Origin: Roseiconus lacunae
GTDB lineage: Bacteria > Planctomycetota > Planctomycetia > Pirellulales > Pirellulaceae
Assembly: GCF_008312935.1 (NCBI RefSeq)
Contig: NZ_VSZO01000053.1
Coordinates: forward strand, 62,001 to 126,000
DNA length: 64,000 nt
Reading direction: 5' to 3'
The position numbers and the translations under genes are program-made. Of the stretch, positions 35,961 through 45,487 are shown one piece after another. The notes below the pieces were generated by a model that did not search any database, was not told the DNA's origin, and saw nothing but the letters and a program-made list of their open reading frames with translations. Numbering within the stretch: position 1 is the first letter of the stretch; the number at the start of each line of letters is the position of its first letter.

Positions 35961-36884
35961 GTGGGTTCCAAACGCGTCCAATTCTCGCCGAAGGAAGTTG
36001 CGCAATCCCTTCGCGTCAGTGAGTCGTCGGTCAAACGATGGTGCGACAAGGGGGCAATCCCAACAATTCGCACTGTTGGAGGGCACCGTCGGATCACGCT
36101 TTCGGCGCTGCGTGAGTTCCTGCGCAGCTCCGACCGTTCGTTGGTCGACCCATTGGTACTGGGAATCGAAGAGGCGGAGCTTTCGCTGGCAAACCCGCAA
36201 ACGATCGTCCGTCCGTTGATCCCCGGCGACGGCCGAGAGCCTTCGCAACAGGAATTTCGTTCGGCGTTAGCGGTTGGTGATGAGGATCGGTGCTTGCGGT
36301 TACTGATGGACCGTTTGTCACTCGGATGGAGCCGCTCCGAAGCGGCCGAAGACATGATCACCGACGCCATGCGGGCGATTGGCAACGCCTGGGATTGTGG
36401 CGATTTGGACGTCTATCAAGAGCGGCGAAGTTGTACGATTTGCCACCGATTGGTCGGGCAATTACGCGATAGCTTGCCACCGATCGAAACGGGGGCGAGT
36501 GTCGCGATCGGTGCGTCTCCCGAATCGGACCCTTATCAGTTGCCGACCGCGATGGTTGAGTTGGCTCTTCGTGAAAACGGGTGGAATGCTATCAACCTAG
36601 GGTGCAATCTTCCGGTCGCCTCGTTGATTCGCGCGGTCGAGGATTATCAACCATCGCTTGTTTGGTTGAGTGTCACATCGGTTGCGGATGCGGAAGGGTT
36701 TATTCGTGAGGAAAACCGACTCGCGAATGCTCTCGGGGAGAATACCTCTCTGATTGTCGGCGGAAGTGCCCTCGACGACGAGCTCCGCCCCCGGCTTCGT
36801 TATACGGCGCATTGTGACAGTTTGCGTCATCTGGTCGAGTTGGCTTCTGTTTTACGTCGCCAGGCTCCGCCGTCTCGAAATTAG
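35961..36884 (+). CDS. MerR-type regulator with degenerate B12-binding fold
   Basis: A 307-residue protein starting at GTG 35961. Residues 8-58 are a MerR/excisionase-type winged helix (SPKEVAQSLRVSESSVKRWCDKGAIP). Residues about 95-300 have the CarH/LitR architecture: a four-helix bundle, then a Rossmann-like B12 fold (SVAIGASPESDPYQLP, GWNAINLGCNLP, LVWLSVTSVAD, LIVGGSAL). In CarH the cobalamin-contacting motifs are Wx9EH and DxHxxG; here they read W144-x9-E154-R155 and D190-P-Y192-Q-L-P195, so both histidines are lost. It is probably a B12-independent relative. Divergent sigma factor and clustered sites suggest a CarH/LitR-like circuit. Confidence 0.8.
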   Translation: MGSKRVQFSPKEVAQSLRVSESSVKRWCDKGAIPTIRTVGGHRRITLSALREFLRSSDRSLVDPLVLGIEEAELSLANPQTIVRPLIPGDGREPSQQEFRSALAVGDEDRCLRLLMDRLSLGWSRSEAAEDMITDAMRAIGNAWDCGDLDVYQERRSCTICHRLVGQLRDSLPPIETGASVAIGASPESDPYQLPTAMVELALRENGWNAINLGCNLPVASLIRAVEDYQPSLVWLSVTSVADAEGFIREENRLANALGENTSLIVGGSALDDELRPRLRYTAHCDSLRHLVELASVLRRQAPPSRN

Positions 36885-37225
36885 CTTGTTGGCAGAAACT
36901 GGATTGGTGTTCGCCGGTTGGTGTTCGCCGCGATGGTGCTGCTTCGGGTATTGTGCGGCGCCGGTTTTTTCGTTGAAACGGTCGTTTCGGTTTGAAATAA
37001 GAGCTCGGTGTTTAAAACGCATTTTGGACCTCGATCCTGTGCTTGTCACCGCCTCAAAAGGTGTTTATGGGACTTGAGCGAATCGCTCGGCGATGTCCAA
37101 AAAAAGCTCGTTTCGTGTCTTCGGTAATCGCATCAGCGTTGACATCCGATCGCGAGTCACCCTACGTTTGTAGACGATCCGCTTCGGCGGTTGGGAACTT
37201 CCTTCTCTAGCGATTCCGATCTGCG
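36885..37225. other. 341-bp intergenic region
   Basis: No gene. A short direct repeat, GGTGTTCGCCG, occurs twice near 36905 and 36919. The promoter of the alpha/beta-hydrolase-like gene should lie toward its right end. Confidence 0.4.
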
Positions 37226-38065
37226 ATGAACCGTTTTGATGCATCCGTTCTTGGGGGCGAAATCGCGGACGATCTGCCTTCCGGGCAGCACGACGCCAAG
37301 GGATTTGACGGCACGACGTTCGATCAGCTTGGTACGAGTTCTAACGACGACTCATCGAAATGGGTCAGCGTCCCACAATCGCAGACATTTTTTGTTCCGC
37401 TGCACTACGAAGCCAATTATCAGTATCCATTGATCGTTTGGCTTCATAGCGATGGGTTCAATGAAAACCAAGTCTGCCACGTGATGCCACACATCAGCAC
37501 GCGTAACTATTTGGCTACCGGAATCCGGGCCCCGCGGGCGGCCGATGCGTCGGGGCATCGCTTTGCTTGGGGGCATAGCGACGCGGTGATCGATCAGGTT
37601 CGCCACGGTGTAATCGCAGCCGTTACCGAAGCGAAGAACAAATACAACGTCCATCCCGGCCGCATCGTCGTCGCGGGTTATCGCGAAGGTGGCACGATGG
37701 CGGTTCAGATGGCACTCAGTTATCCCAGTTTATTTGCCGCTGCGGTTTCGGTCGGGGGAGACTTCGAACTCCCCAAATGCACTAAGTCAGAGCTGCAATT
37801 GCTGAAGCGTCAACGGGTCGCAATGCTTTGGCAACATTCGATCGAACGATCAGGGTATTGTCATGAAGCGATGGCGAAGCAAATCGGTAACGCAGCGGCA
37901 ATCGACGCGCAGTTAGAAGTGCGTCAGTATGTTAGCGACGACGAAATGAATACGGCTGTTTTGTCCGATTTAGACCGATGGTTGATGGACCATGTGGTTT
38001 GCTCGACGCCAATCGGTAAAATGACCGACTGGGATACCAGTCCGGTGTCATTCTCGGACAACTAA
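37226..38065 (+). CDS. Alpha/beta-hydrolase-like protein lacking the Ser nucleophile
   Basis: A 279-residue protein of the phospholipase/carboxylesterase (feruloyl-esterase-like) fold: YPLIVWLHSDGFNENQ around the oxyanion strand, RFAWGHSDAVIDQV, and the elbow RIVVAGYREGGTMAVQMALSYPSLFAAAVSVGG. In active relatives the elbow is GxSxGG; here it is G151-Y-R153-E-G155-G, with Arg in place of Ser. No signal peptide. Either a pseudoenzyme or one with altered chemistry. It lies upstream of a response regulator and DUF423 gene in the same direction, 31 bases from the next start. Confidence 0.78.
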   Translation: MNRFDASVLGGEIADDLPSGQHDAKGFDGTTFDQLGTSSNDDSSKWVSVPQSQTFFVPLHYEANYQYPLIVWLHSDGFNENQVCHVMPHISTRNYLATGIRAPRAADASGHRFAWGHSDAVIDQVRHGVIAAVTEAKNKYNVHPGRIVVAGYREGGTMAVQMALSYPSLFAAAVSVGGDFELPKCTKSELQLLKRQRVAMLWQHSIERSGYCHEAMAKQIGNAAAIDAQLEVRQYVSDDEMNTAVLSDLDRWLMDHVVCSTPIGKMTDWDTSPVSFSDN

Positions 38066-38096
38066 ACAATTCAGACACAGCCCCTCGTGATTCCTG

Positions 38097-38504
38097 ATGG
38101 CCGAAGAAGATTTGCAACCAGTGGACGACGCCAGCAAGACGGCCAAGATCCTGATCGTTGATGACGACGTCGAGATCATCGAAAGTGTACGGTATGCCCT
38201 GGAGCACGAAGGCTACGAAGTCGTCATCGCGCGAGATGGCAACCAAGGTCTAGCGCTTGCCGAAAAGGAATCGCCCGATCTGATCATCTTGGACATGATG
38301 ATGCCCAAGCGGAGTGGCTTCCTGGTCTTAGAAAAGTTGCGTAGAATGAACGAGGCCATGGTGCCGGTCATCATGATCACCGGTAACGAAGGTAGCCGTC
38401 ACAAAGCGTACGCGGAATTGCTCGGCGTGAGCGATTATATCCGCAAGCCATTTCAAATGGACAAGCTGTTGCGTGCCGTCGGAACCCAGCTTGCGTCGGC
38501 ATGA
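38097..38504 (+). CDS. Single-domain response regulator (CheY-like)
   Basis: A 135-residue receiver-only protein: acidic pair in ILIVDDDVEI, phospho-acceptor Asp in LIILDMMMPKRSG, Thr in VIMITGNEGS and Lys in YIRKPFQM. All residues for phosphotransfer are present and no output domain follows, so it acts through protein partners. No histidine kinase is adjacent. Its stop overlaps the start of the DUF423 gene (ATGA). Confidence 0.9.
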   Translation: MAEEDLQPVDDASKTAKILIVDDDVEIIESVRYALEHEGYEVVIARDGNQGLALAEKESPDLIILDMMMPKRSGFLVLEKLRRMNEAMVPVIMITGNEGSRHKAYAELLGVSDYIRKPFQMDKLLRAVGTQLASA

Positions 38505-38899
38505 TCCGCAGTCGACTCGTCATCGCCGGGATCGCCGGCGCCCTCGGTGTAGCCATCGGCGCGTTCGGTGCTCACGGCCTCGAAAGCTATCTCGTCGGGT
38601 TTAGCGACGATCCGTTGTACCTCGAGAAGCGGCTCAGCCAATTCGATACCGGTGCACGCTATCACCTCGTTCATGCGGTCGCGATCTTGGCCCTCGCTTC
38701 GCTTCCCAAGGGACGGGTGAGTTCGGTCGCAACTTGGCTTTTCGTTACCGGAATCATTCTTTTCAGCGGCAGCCTCTATGTACTGGTGCTGACGGATACG
38801 AGTTGGCTCGGCGCAATCACTCCCCTTGGTGGTCTCGCTTGGATTGCGGCCTGGGTAAGCTTGCTGTGGATCAACGCACCGCAGGGGAACGAATCATGA
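38501..38899 (+). CDS. DUF423 membrane protein
   Basis: A 132-residue protein with four hydrophobic helices and the family signature GALGVAIGAFGAHGL near the start, then TGARYHLVHAVAILAL and FSGSLYVLVLT. DUF423 proteins (such as E. coli YgdD) are small inner-membrane proteins of unknown function. Translationally coupled to the response regulator upstream. Confidence 0.88.
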   Translation: MIRSRLVIAGIAGALGVAIGAFGAHGLESYLVGFSDDPLYLEKRLSQFDTGARYHLVHAVAILALASLPKGRVSSVATWLFVTGIILFSGSLYVLVLTDTSWLGAITPLGGLAWIAAWVSLLWINAPQGNES

Positions 38900-39092
38900 A
38901 CCGTTCCGGTCGTCTTGGGCAGCATCGTTGAGGTCCTGCAACATCTACGGCACGTCGATCTTACTTCCCGATGAACCTGACGTCGTAACCGACCGATGCT
39001 TTGCAACTACCGTAGCCGACACCTTCGGCATGATTGACGACGACCGAGTTTTTGAGGTTTACGCACATTGGCTTTGGCTGCCGCGCGTCGCA

Positions 39093-39431
39093 CTAGCTGA
39101 GTCGGAGTTCTAATCGTCCTTGCTTGACGCGGACGTCGAAGGTTTGTTGTAGCGGTTGCCGATTGACGGTTTGGATGCCGGTTTCCAGTTCATATTGCCA
39201 GCCGTGCCACGGGCAGGTCACACAGGATTTGCCCTGATCGGTCAAGGACAATTCGCCATTCGCGATCGGACCACCTTGGTGGGAGCAAAGGCCATCGAGT
39301 GCGTAGTAGCGATCGGCGGTGCGGAACAATGCAATGATGTGTTCTCCCACGACCACTTCGATTGCTTGGCCTTCGTCAACGTCTGTCGCCGCGGCGACGT
39401 CTACCCAGTTTGATCCGTCGGTGTCATTCAT
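39093..39431 (-). CDS. Rieske [2Fe-2S] ferredoxin-like protein
   Basis: A 112-residue protein starting at ATG 39431. It has the Rieske motif CSH (within LCSHQGGP) followed after 17 residues by CPWHGW, binding a [2Fe-2S] cluster through two Cys and two His. No signal peptide or membrane anchor, so it is a soluble dioxygenase-ferredoxin or NirD-like type rather than a bc1 subunit. No oxygenase partner lies next to it; it probably serves as an electron carrier. Confidence 0.9.
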   Translation of the reverse strand: MNDTDGSNWVDVAAATDVDEGQAIEVVVGEHIIALFRTADRYYALDGLCSHQGGPIANGELSLTDQGKSCVTCPWHGWQYELETGIQTVNRQPLQQTFDVRVKQGRLELRLS

Positions 39432-39778
39432 CTCGCTACGATCCCGTGGGGCGGGCGATTCGTTTTTTCCAATGCACGATAGGTTAACCTTGGGCTGCCT
39501 GGCTGGGTAGCGACTGGCACGTCCGATACAATAGCCACAGAATCGCAACCGGCCTTAGGTACCACCGGTCAATCGCGTCGTCGCGCGACGCGGATCGCAT
39601 CGAATCAGCGTTGACCGGAATTGCTAATCATAGACCACGGCAGTGTTTCCCCTTAGTTTTACGATGAGCCAAATAACGTGAGCCTTGGTTGTGCTGCAAT
39701 GACGGGGGGATACGCCCGTTGGCTGACCGGTCACACCCGAATTTTTAGTTGTAACGAAGCACTAGATGGAGTTTGAAA
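39432..39778. other. 347-bp divergent region with a repeat
   Basis: It contains the intergenic repeat at 39677-39730 and must hold promoters for the Rieske gene (minus) and the M16 peptidase gene (plus). No gene seen. Confidence 0.4.
39677..39730. repeat. REP-like intergenic repeat
   Basis: CGTGAGCCTTGGTTGTGCTG at its start and ACGCCCGTTGGCTGACCGG at its end match the two conserved blocks of the copy at 22211-22263, with a divergent middle. Confidence 0.6.
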
Positions 39779-42574
39779 GTGAAGCGTCACCTCCGAAATT
39801 TAATCGTCACCTTCGGCATCGCCGCATGTCTGATTGCCGTTCCGGCATGGGGGCAAGACGAAAACACCACCTCCTCAACGCCAGTCGCCGAACGCGACTC
39901 GACAGGGCAAACGCTGATGAAAGTCACCGAGATCGAAGGGATTTCAGAATACAAGTTGGACAACGGTGTCCGCGTGTTGCTGTTCCCCGACGAAAGCAAG
40001 GAAGTTGTTACGGTCAACATGACCGTCTTTGTCGGTTCGCGTCATGAAGGTTATGGCGAAGCAGGCATGGCACACCTGCTTGAGCACATGTTGTTTAAAG
40101 GGACTCCGGATCACCCCAATGTACCCAAGGTGCTGCAAGATCGTGGTGCTCGGTTCAACGGCACCACGTGGGTTGATCGGACAAACTACTACGAAACGCT
40201 GCCGGCGTCGGAAGACAACTTGCGATTCGCTCTCAAGCTTGAGGCGGATCGTTTGCTCAACAGCTTTATCCGTGGCGAAGACCTCGAAAGCGAAATGACG
40301 GTCGTCCGGAACGAATTTGAACGCGGCGAGAACTCTCCGTTTCGAATCCTGATGCAACGGATGCAGTCGGTCGCATTCGACTGGCACAACTATGGCAAAT
40401 CCACCATCGGGAATCGAAGTGACATCGAACGCGTGCCGGTTGTCAACCTGCGTCGCTTTTATCGTAAGTACTACCGACCCGACAATATTCTATTGATCGT
40501 TGCAGGGAGGTTTCAATCCGATTCGGCGATCGAATTGATCGGCGAAATCTTTGGAACGCTTGAGTCCCCCGATACGCCAATCGATCCGACCTACACAACC
40601 GAACCGGCACAAGACGGCGAGCGAACGGTAGTCTTGCGTCGCGTAGGCGATGTCCAACTGGCCGGGACGACCTACCACATCCCGTCGGGCAGCCATCCTG
40701 AATTCGCCGCGGCAAAGGCTCTTTCGATCGTCCTCGGCGACGAACCCAGTGGTCGGCTATATCAAGGATTGGTCGAGAAAGAAATCGCCAGCAATGTTTA
40801 TGCACTTGCTTATGCTTTCGCCGAACCCGGCGTGCTGATGACGCTCGCGGAAGTGTCTCAAGACAAGTCGATTGAAGCCGCACGGTCGGAGTTGATCGCG
40901 TTGCTCGAAGAAGGCTTCTCTGAAAATCCGATTACCGAACAAGAGGTCGAACGGGCCAAACAGCAGATCTTGAAACAACGTGAGTTGCAAGCTTCGGAAA
41001 CCGATCGGTTAGCAGTTTCGCTAAGTGAGTGGGCCGCGCAAGGTGATTGGCGCTTGTACTTTCTGTTCCGCGACGTTGTCGAATCGCTGACCGCGGAACA
41101 GGTGCAAGCGTTCGCCGAAAAATACTTGGTCCGAAACAATCGCACCGTCGGCTTGTTTATCCCCAGCGAAACTTCCGAGCGCATTTCGATTCCGGAATCA
41201 CCCAACCTGATCGCTCGATTGGAAGGTTACAAGGGACGCGAAGCGATCCAGCAAGGCGAGCAGTTTGATCCATCGCCAGAGAACATCGAGCAGCGTACCC
41301 AGCGTGGTAAACTTTCCAATGGGATTCAATACGCATTGCTTCCCAAACAGACTCGCGGGGGATCGGTCAATCTATCGTTGACGTTGCGATTCGGAACAGC
41401 CGACACGATGATCGATCGGATCGGCGCGATCGAATTGATTGGCGCCATGATGATGCGGGGAACCGACAAACTGGACTACCAAGAACTGCAAGATGAATTG
41501 ACGCGGTTGCGAGCCGAACTGTCGATCAACACCGTTCCAGGTTTGTTGCAGTTAACCTTGAAAACGAAACGCGAATTTCTGCCGGAAGTGATCGAGGTGA
41601 TGCGGCAAGTGCTACGATCTCCACGACTCGACGGAAACGAGCTGGAAATTCTCCGTCGTCAAATCGTGACCAGCTTGCAGCAGAGCAGCACGATGCCACA
41701 GACGATCGCACCTCGTGACGTTCGACGCCGGCTCTCGCCCTACGGAAAAGACGACATCCGTTACGTACAAACGATCGACGAAGAGATCGCGATGTACCAA
41801 AACGTCACCATCGAAGAGATTAGCCAAGCCTACCGGGAACTGCTCGGTGCCAGCCATGGCGAATTGTCTGTCGTCGGTGATTTCGATCCTGAAGAGATCC
41901 AAGCGAGTATCGAATCGATCTTGCTCGGCTGGGAAAGCGAGATCGATTACGTCCGATTCGATAGACCCGCGAACGAGGATGCCGAGGGTGGGCTGACCTC
42001 CTTCAATACGCCAGATAAAGCCAATGCATTCTATTTTTCGCAGGCCCAACTCGCCCTCCAAGACACCGACGACGAGTACGCATCTTTGGTGCTCGGCAAC
42101 TATATTCTCGGTGGCGGCGGCTTAAGCAGTCGACTTGCCGATCGCGTCCGGCAGCAAGAAGGCTTGTCCTACGGGGTACGTAGTGGATTGACTTCGCGTC
42201 CCAAAGACGGTCGCGTTGATTTCACGATCTATGCGATTACCAATCCGGAAAACAAGGATCGCTTGATCGAAGTGATTCGCGAAGAAGTAGAAAAATTGCG
42301 GCAAGAAGGCGTCACGGCCGACGAGCTCGAAAAGGCTCAGCAAGCCTACCTCCAGTCGCAAATGGTACGACGCACCGATGACAGCAACCTCGTGGGCGAA
42401 CTGATCGGCACCATGTTTATGGATCGAACGATGGAGTATGCCTCGAAACACGCCAGCCAAATCGAATCGGCAACCGTCGATTCGGTCAATAAGGCGATCA
42501 ACAAGTACATCCATTGGGACAAACTTGTCCGTTCGGTTGCCGGTGAATTCGAAAAGGCAGCGACTGTCGAATAA
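39779..42574 (+). CDS. M16-family zinc metallopeptidase (insulinase/pitrilysin type)
   Basis: A 931-residue exported peptidase. GTG 39779 is preferred (a GGAG site sits about 7 bases upstream); TTG 39773 is the longest. The signal peptide is LIVTFGIAACLIAVPAWGQ. The inverted zinc motif HLLEH (about residues 99-103, AGMAHLLEHMLFKGTP) lies in the first M16 domain, and ESEMTVVRNEFERGEN supplies the third ligand. A second M16 domain begins near 510 (RGKLSNGIQYALLPKQ) without HxxEH, as usual for the non-catalytic half. Probably degrades peptides in the periplasm. Confidence 0.93.
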   Translation: MKRHLRNLIVTFGIAACLIAVPAWGQDENTTSSTPVAERDSTGQTLMKVTEIEGISEYKLDNGVRVLLFPDESKEVVTVNMTVFVGSRHEGYGEAGMAHLLEHMLFKGTPDHPNVPKVLQDRGARFNGTTWVDRTNYYETLPASEDNLRFALKLEADRLLNSFIRGEDLESEMTVVRNEFERGENSPFRILMQRMQSVAFDWHNYGKSTIGNRSDIERVPVVNLRRFYRKYYRPDNILLIVAGRFQSDSAIELIGEIFGTLESPDTPIDPTYTTEPAQDGERTVVLRRVGDVQLAGTTYHIPSGSHPEFAAAKALSIVLGDEPSGRLYQGLVEKEIASNVYALAYAFAEPGVLMTLAEVSQDKSIEAARSELIALLEEGFSENPITEQEVERAKQQILKQRELQASETDRLAVSLSEWAAQGDWRLYFLFRDVVESLTAEQVQAFAEKYLVRNNRTVGLFIPSETSERISIPESPNLIARLEGYKGREAIQQGEQFDPSPENIEQRTQRGKLSNGIQYALLPKQTRGGSVNLSLTLRFGTADTMIDRIGAIELIGAMMMRGTDKLDYQELQDELTRLRAELSINTVPGLLQLTLKTKREFLPEVIEVMRQVLRSPRLDGNELEILRRQIVTSLQQSSTMPQTIAPRDVRRRLSPYGKDDIRYVQTIDEEIAMYQNVTIEEISQAYRELLGASHGELSVVGDFDPEEIQASIESILLGWESEIDYVRFDRPANEDAEGGLTSFNTPDKANAFYFSQAQLALQDTDDEYASLVLGNYILGGGGLSSRLADRVRQQEGLSYGVRSGLTSRPKDGRVDFTIYAITNPENKDRLIEVIREEVEKLRQEGVTADELEKAQQAYLQSQMVRRTDDSNLVGELIGTMFMDRTMEYASKHASQIESATVDSVNKAINKYIHWDKLVRSVAGEFEKAATVE

Positions 42575-42964
42575 TAATTCGCGATAGCAACGACCAGCCG
42601 TTTGATTTTAGTACCGTTCGCACGGTACTCATCGAGCGGCGGCGGAACGGTGAGGGCGCGTTTGATTCAACCGATCGGCCCGCGAACGTTTCAAAGACGA
42701 TTGTGGTTGGCTCTATCTGACCAATCGGGGGCGGGGCTTCTGTCGAAGACGTTGGCTGCCGTTCATTGCACGGAAACCCTGGCTGACACTGTTTGACGAG
42801 TCTTCAAGTCAGGTGCCGCCGGAACACTGGTCTTCCGATTCGGCCCATTTTGACGAGTGCCAAGCGAAGAGTTCAGACGACGGTCGCAAAGCGGTTGCAG
42901 ACATCGATTGGCAGATTGAGAAACGACGGCGGTCAACGTGATCGATCGTCGAACCGCAACGGTG
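42575..42964. other. Convergent 390-bp gap
   Basis: The M16 gene and the exchanger gene point toward each other across it. I see short frames only, with no family resemblance, and no strong hairpin or repeat. Confidence 0.4.
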
Positions 42965-43783
42965 TCACGCCCCGATCAGTACCGAGCCCAACAAAAACGC
43001 GGCGAGACCTACCGGATAGACAATCCCAACGTTGGACATGTTCGATCCGGTCAGATTGTCGAGGGCTTCCTGGGTGTCATCAAGATGTCCAAGTTTACCT
43101 TCCGATTTCGCGGCGGAGTAAACGGCAAAGAATGTGACCATTTCAGGAATGCTGGTTACAAACCCGAGGATCCAACCTGCGATCACAGGGTGAACTCCGA
43201 ATTCTTTAACAACATCCGCTGTTGCATCGCCAAGGAATATGCCGGCGACCGCGATGGCGATCAAGGCACTTAGCCCGAGGATGATTCCGACAGGTAAACT
43301 GCCGACAGCCTCTTCGACCGAAACATCGTCTCGGTTGGCTGGGTTAATGCGGCGATCGACGACTTGATAGACGACGAAAAACGCGAGAAGGATCGGTACC
43401 AAATACCACTGCGTGTCCATCCCCCAACGCATCAGCACGATCGGAACCGCGATCGCTAACCCGGCGAACACGATTTCGTCAACGAAGCGTCGGTTCATCA
43501 GTCCACGGAACTGTCGATAGTAGGCGACTGCACTGATCATCAGCACACAATTGATGATGTTGGAGCTGGCGATGTTCCACAGGCCAGCCTCCCAAACACC
43601 GGAAAGACCGGCTGCGGTCAGGCACACCAATTCCGGGACTGAGGTGGCAAAACCGGTTAACTGTCCACGCGTCTTGACACTCCAATTCATGGCGCCGGAA
43701 ACGTGGTCGATGCCACGAAGCAACCCATATTTGACGAGCAGGATGATCGCTACCACCGAGACGATCATGATCAATACCTGCAT
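42965..43783 (-). CDS. Sodium/calcium exchanger family antiporter
   Basis: A 272-residue integral membrane protein with about eight or nine helices and two inverted alpha-repeats typical of the CaCA superfamily: GFATSVPELVCLTAAGLSG...SSNIINC and GFVTSIPEMVTFFAVYS...LTGSNMSNVG. The conserved acidic residues sit in the SVPEL and SIPEM motifs. It probably exchanges Ca2+ for Na+ or H+ across the cytoplasmic membrane. It is somewhat shorter than the usual 300-350 residues. Confidence 0.88.
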   Translation of the reverse strand: MQVLIMIVSVVAIILLVKYGLLRGIDHVSGAMNWSVKTRGQLTGFATSVPELVCLTAAGLSGVWEAGLWNIASSNIINCVLMISAVAYYRQFRGLMNRRFVDEIVFAGLAIAVPIVLMRWGMDTQWYLVPILLAFFVVYQVVDRRINPANRDDVSVEEAVGSLPVGIILGLSALIAIAVAGIFLGDATADVVKEFGVHPVIAGWILGFVTSIPEMVTFFAVYSAAKSEGKLGHLDDTQEALDNLTGSNMSNVGIVYPVGLAAFLLGSVLIGA

Positions 43784-43942
43784 GTTATTCTCCTGATGTC
43801 ATTCATCATTAACCACGCCGTCGAAGGGCGGAAAGTAGATCGAGCGGTGTCGCCGGATTCGCTGGAAAGCACTGAAGAATACGTTAGGGCTTGATCTCGC
43901 TTTGCGGCGGGCGCGCCATAGCAATGGAGGACGCCCCTCAGG

Positions 43943-44863
43943 TCAGCATTCGGGACGACCGCAGAACGTTGAAGCGATGCGCAAGGTCGCGGCATGAATC
44001 GAAACGATGTCATCGATATCGCGAGCGTACCCGCCGCTCATGGCGACGGCAATGGGAATCGATCGGTCACGGCACCATCGCATCGCCCTACGGTCCCGCT
44101 CGGCCAATCCAGATTTGGTCAGGCACATGCGTCCCAAACGATCCCCCTCAAACGGGTCGGCCCCGGCCAGGTAAATGGCCAGTTCGAATGCCCCGCGCTG
44201 GTGCTCGGTTTCAAGTCGCTCCAACGCTTCCTCGAGTGCGTCCAAGTAAGTTGAGTCGTCGGTCCCGTCGGCGAGCGGTCGATCGATATCACTGGGAATT
44301 TTCCGAAGCGGGAAGTTCTTCGCGCCGTGGAGTGACAGGGTGATCGCAGTCCAATCACCTTGAAGAATCGATGCGGTTCCGTTGCCCTGGTGCACATCCA
44401 GGTCGATCACACAGGCTCGGCGGATCAAGCGTTCAGCTTGCAAACTACGAATCGCGACGGCGGCATCGTTGAAAACACAATAGCCTTCCCCCGCGTCGGC
44501 AAAGGCATGGTGGGTGCCACCGGCTAGGTTTGCTGATATCCCGTCATCAAGCGCCGCGCGACACGCCGCAATCGTTGCCCCGGTGCTACGTCGTGAGCGT
44601 TCGACCATTTTTTCAGACCAGGGGAAGCCGATTCGGCGGATTTCGCGCCCAGTCAGCGTTCCAAATTTGACTCGTTCTAAATAGCCCCCATCATGGCACA
44701 GCAGCAATTGTTCGTCCGTCGCCGCCGGGGGTACCAAGAGGACGTCCTGGCGATGAACTTCGGCCGTGGCGACGTGACGGCGCAACCGCCGATATTTGTC
44801 CATCGGAAACCGATGAGACTCCGGTAAGGGCAATTCAAAGTGGTCGGTATAAAACAGTTTCAC
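43943..44863 (-). CDS. Histone-deacetylase-like (arginase-fold) amidohydrolase
   Basis: A 306-residue zinc hydrolase of the HDAC/AcuC/acetylpolyamine-amidohydrolase family. GTG 44863 is chosen over TTG 44896 because the latter overlaps the divergent gene. Zinc and catalytic residues are visible: GGTHHAFADAGEGYCVFNDAAVA, DLDVHQGNGTA, AGADPFEGDRLGR, and the Tyr in MSGGY. It would remove acetyl groups from a small molecule or protein; the substrate is unknown. Confidence 0.9.
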   Translation of the reverse strand: MKLFYTDHFELPLPESHRFPMDKYRRLRRHVATAEVHRQDVLLVPPAATDEQLLLCHDGGYLERVKFGTLTGREIRRIGFPWSEKMVERSRRSTGATIAACRAALDDGISANLAGGTHHAFADAGEGYCVFNDAAVAIRSLQAERLIRRACVIDLDVHQGNGTASILQGDWTAITLSLHGAKNFPLRKIPSDIDRPLADGTDDSTYLDALEEALERLETEHQRGAFELAIYLAGADPFEGDRLGRMCLTKSGLAERDRRAMRWCRDRSIPIAVAMSGGYARDIDDIVSIHAATLRIASTFCGRPEC

Positions 44864-44905
44864 AGGACAATCGTAACTTAGCGGCAAGACATGCAAGAGA
44901 CGACG

Positions 44906-45487
44906 ATGAATGATTCGCCAACCAACCCGTATCTATCCGATCAGTCCGCGCCCGGCGTCGGGGGGCAAGAGTCAATTGAAGCGACTGCGAAAATTGGCAT
45001 GATAATCACGTTCTCGCTCGCCACCGGAATCTTGTTCATCACGGGTATCCTTACCTACATGACATTGCGGCATTTGCCTGACGATGCTGCATTGGTACGT
45101 TTGGGCGGTGATGATTTATTGTTTCTGGTAGTCGGATTCGGGATCATGTTGGCCGCGCTTCCCGCCGCTCTCGTCGTTCCACGTCTGATGAGAAAACAAG
45201 CGTTTAACCATACGCGGATCAGCGAGTTGAACCTACCACGTCCGATCCGACCAGAGACCGAACTTCCGGCGGAAGCGCGTCCCGTTTTGGGAGCAATTAT
45301 GGGGAGCGTACTCGTCGGTCAAGCGATTTGTGAAGGTTCCGCGATCACGAACGCAATCTTGATGATGATCAATGAAAACTTTGCCCACTTGGTCCCGGTC
45401 GTCATCGGATTCATTGGAGTGATCGTCCAGATTCCCACGACGGGGAAGATCGTCCGCATGATCGAAGATGCTGCGGTTCCGCGTTAG
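44906..45487 (+). CDS. Hypothetical membrane protein
   Basis: A 193-residue protein starting at ATG 44906 (an earlier ATG at 44891 overlaps the divergent gene's possible start). It has four hydrophobic segments: two close to the start (MIITFSLATGILFITGILTYM, LLFLVVGFGIMLAALPAALVV), two nearer the end (LGAIMGSVLVGQAICEG, LVPVVIGFIGVIVQI). The N-terminal 30 residues are Asn/Pro/Ser-rich. No known family. Confidence 0.65.
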   Translation: MNDSPTNPYLSDQSAPGVGGQESIEATAKIGMIITFSLATGILFITGILTYMTLRHLPDDAALVRLGGDDLLFLVVGFGIMLAALPAALVVPRLMRKQAFNHTRISELNLPRPIRPETELPAEARPVLGAIMGSVLVGQAICEGSAITNAILMMINENFAHLVPVVIGFIGVIVQIPTTGKIVRMIEDAAVPR

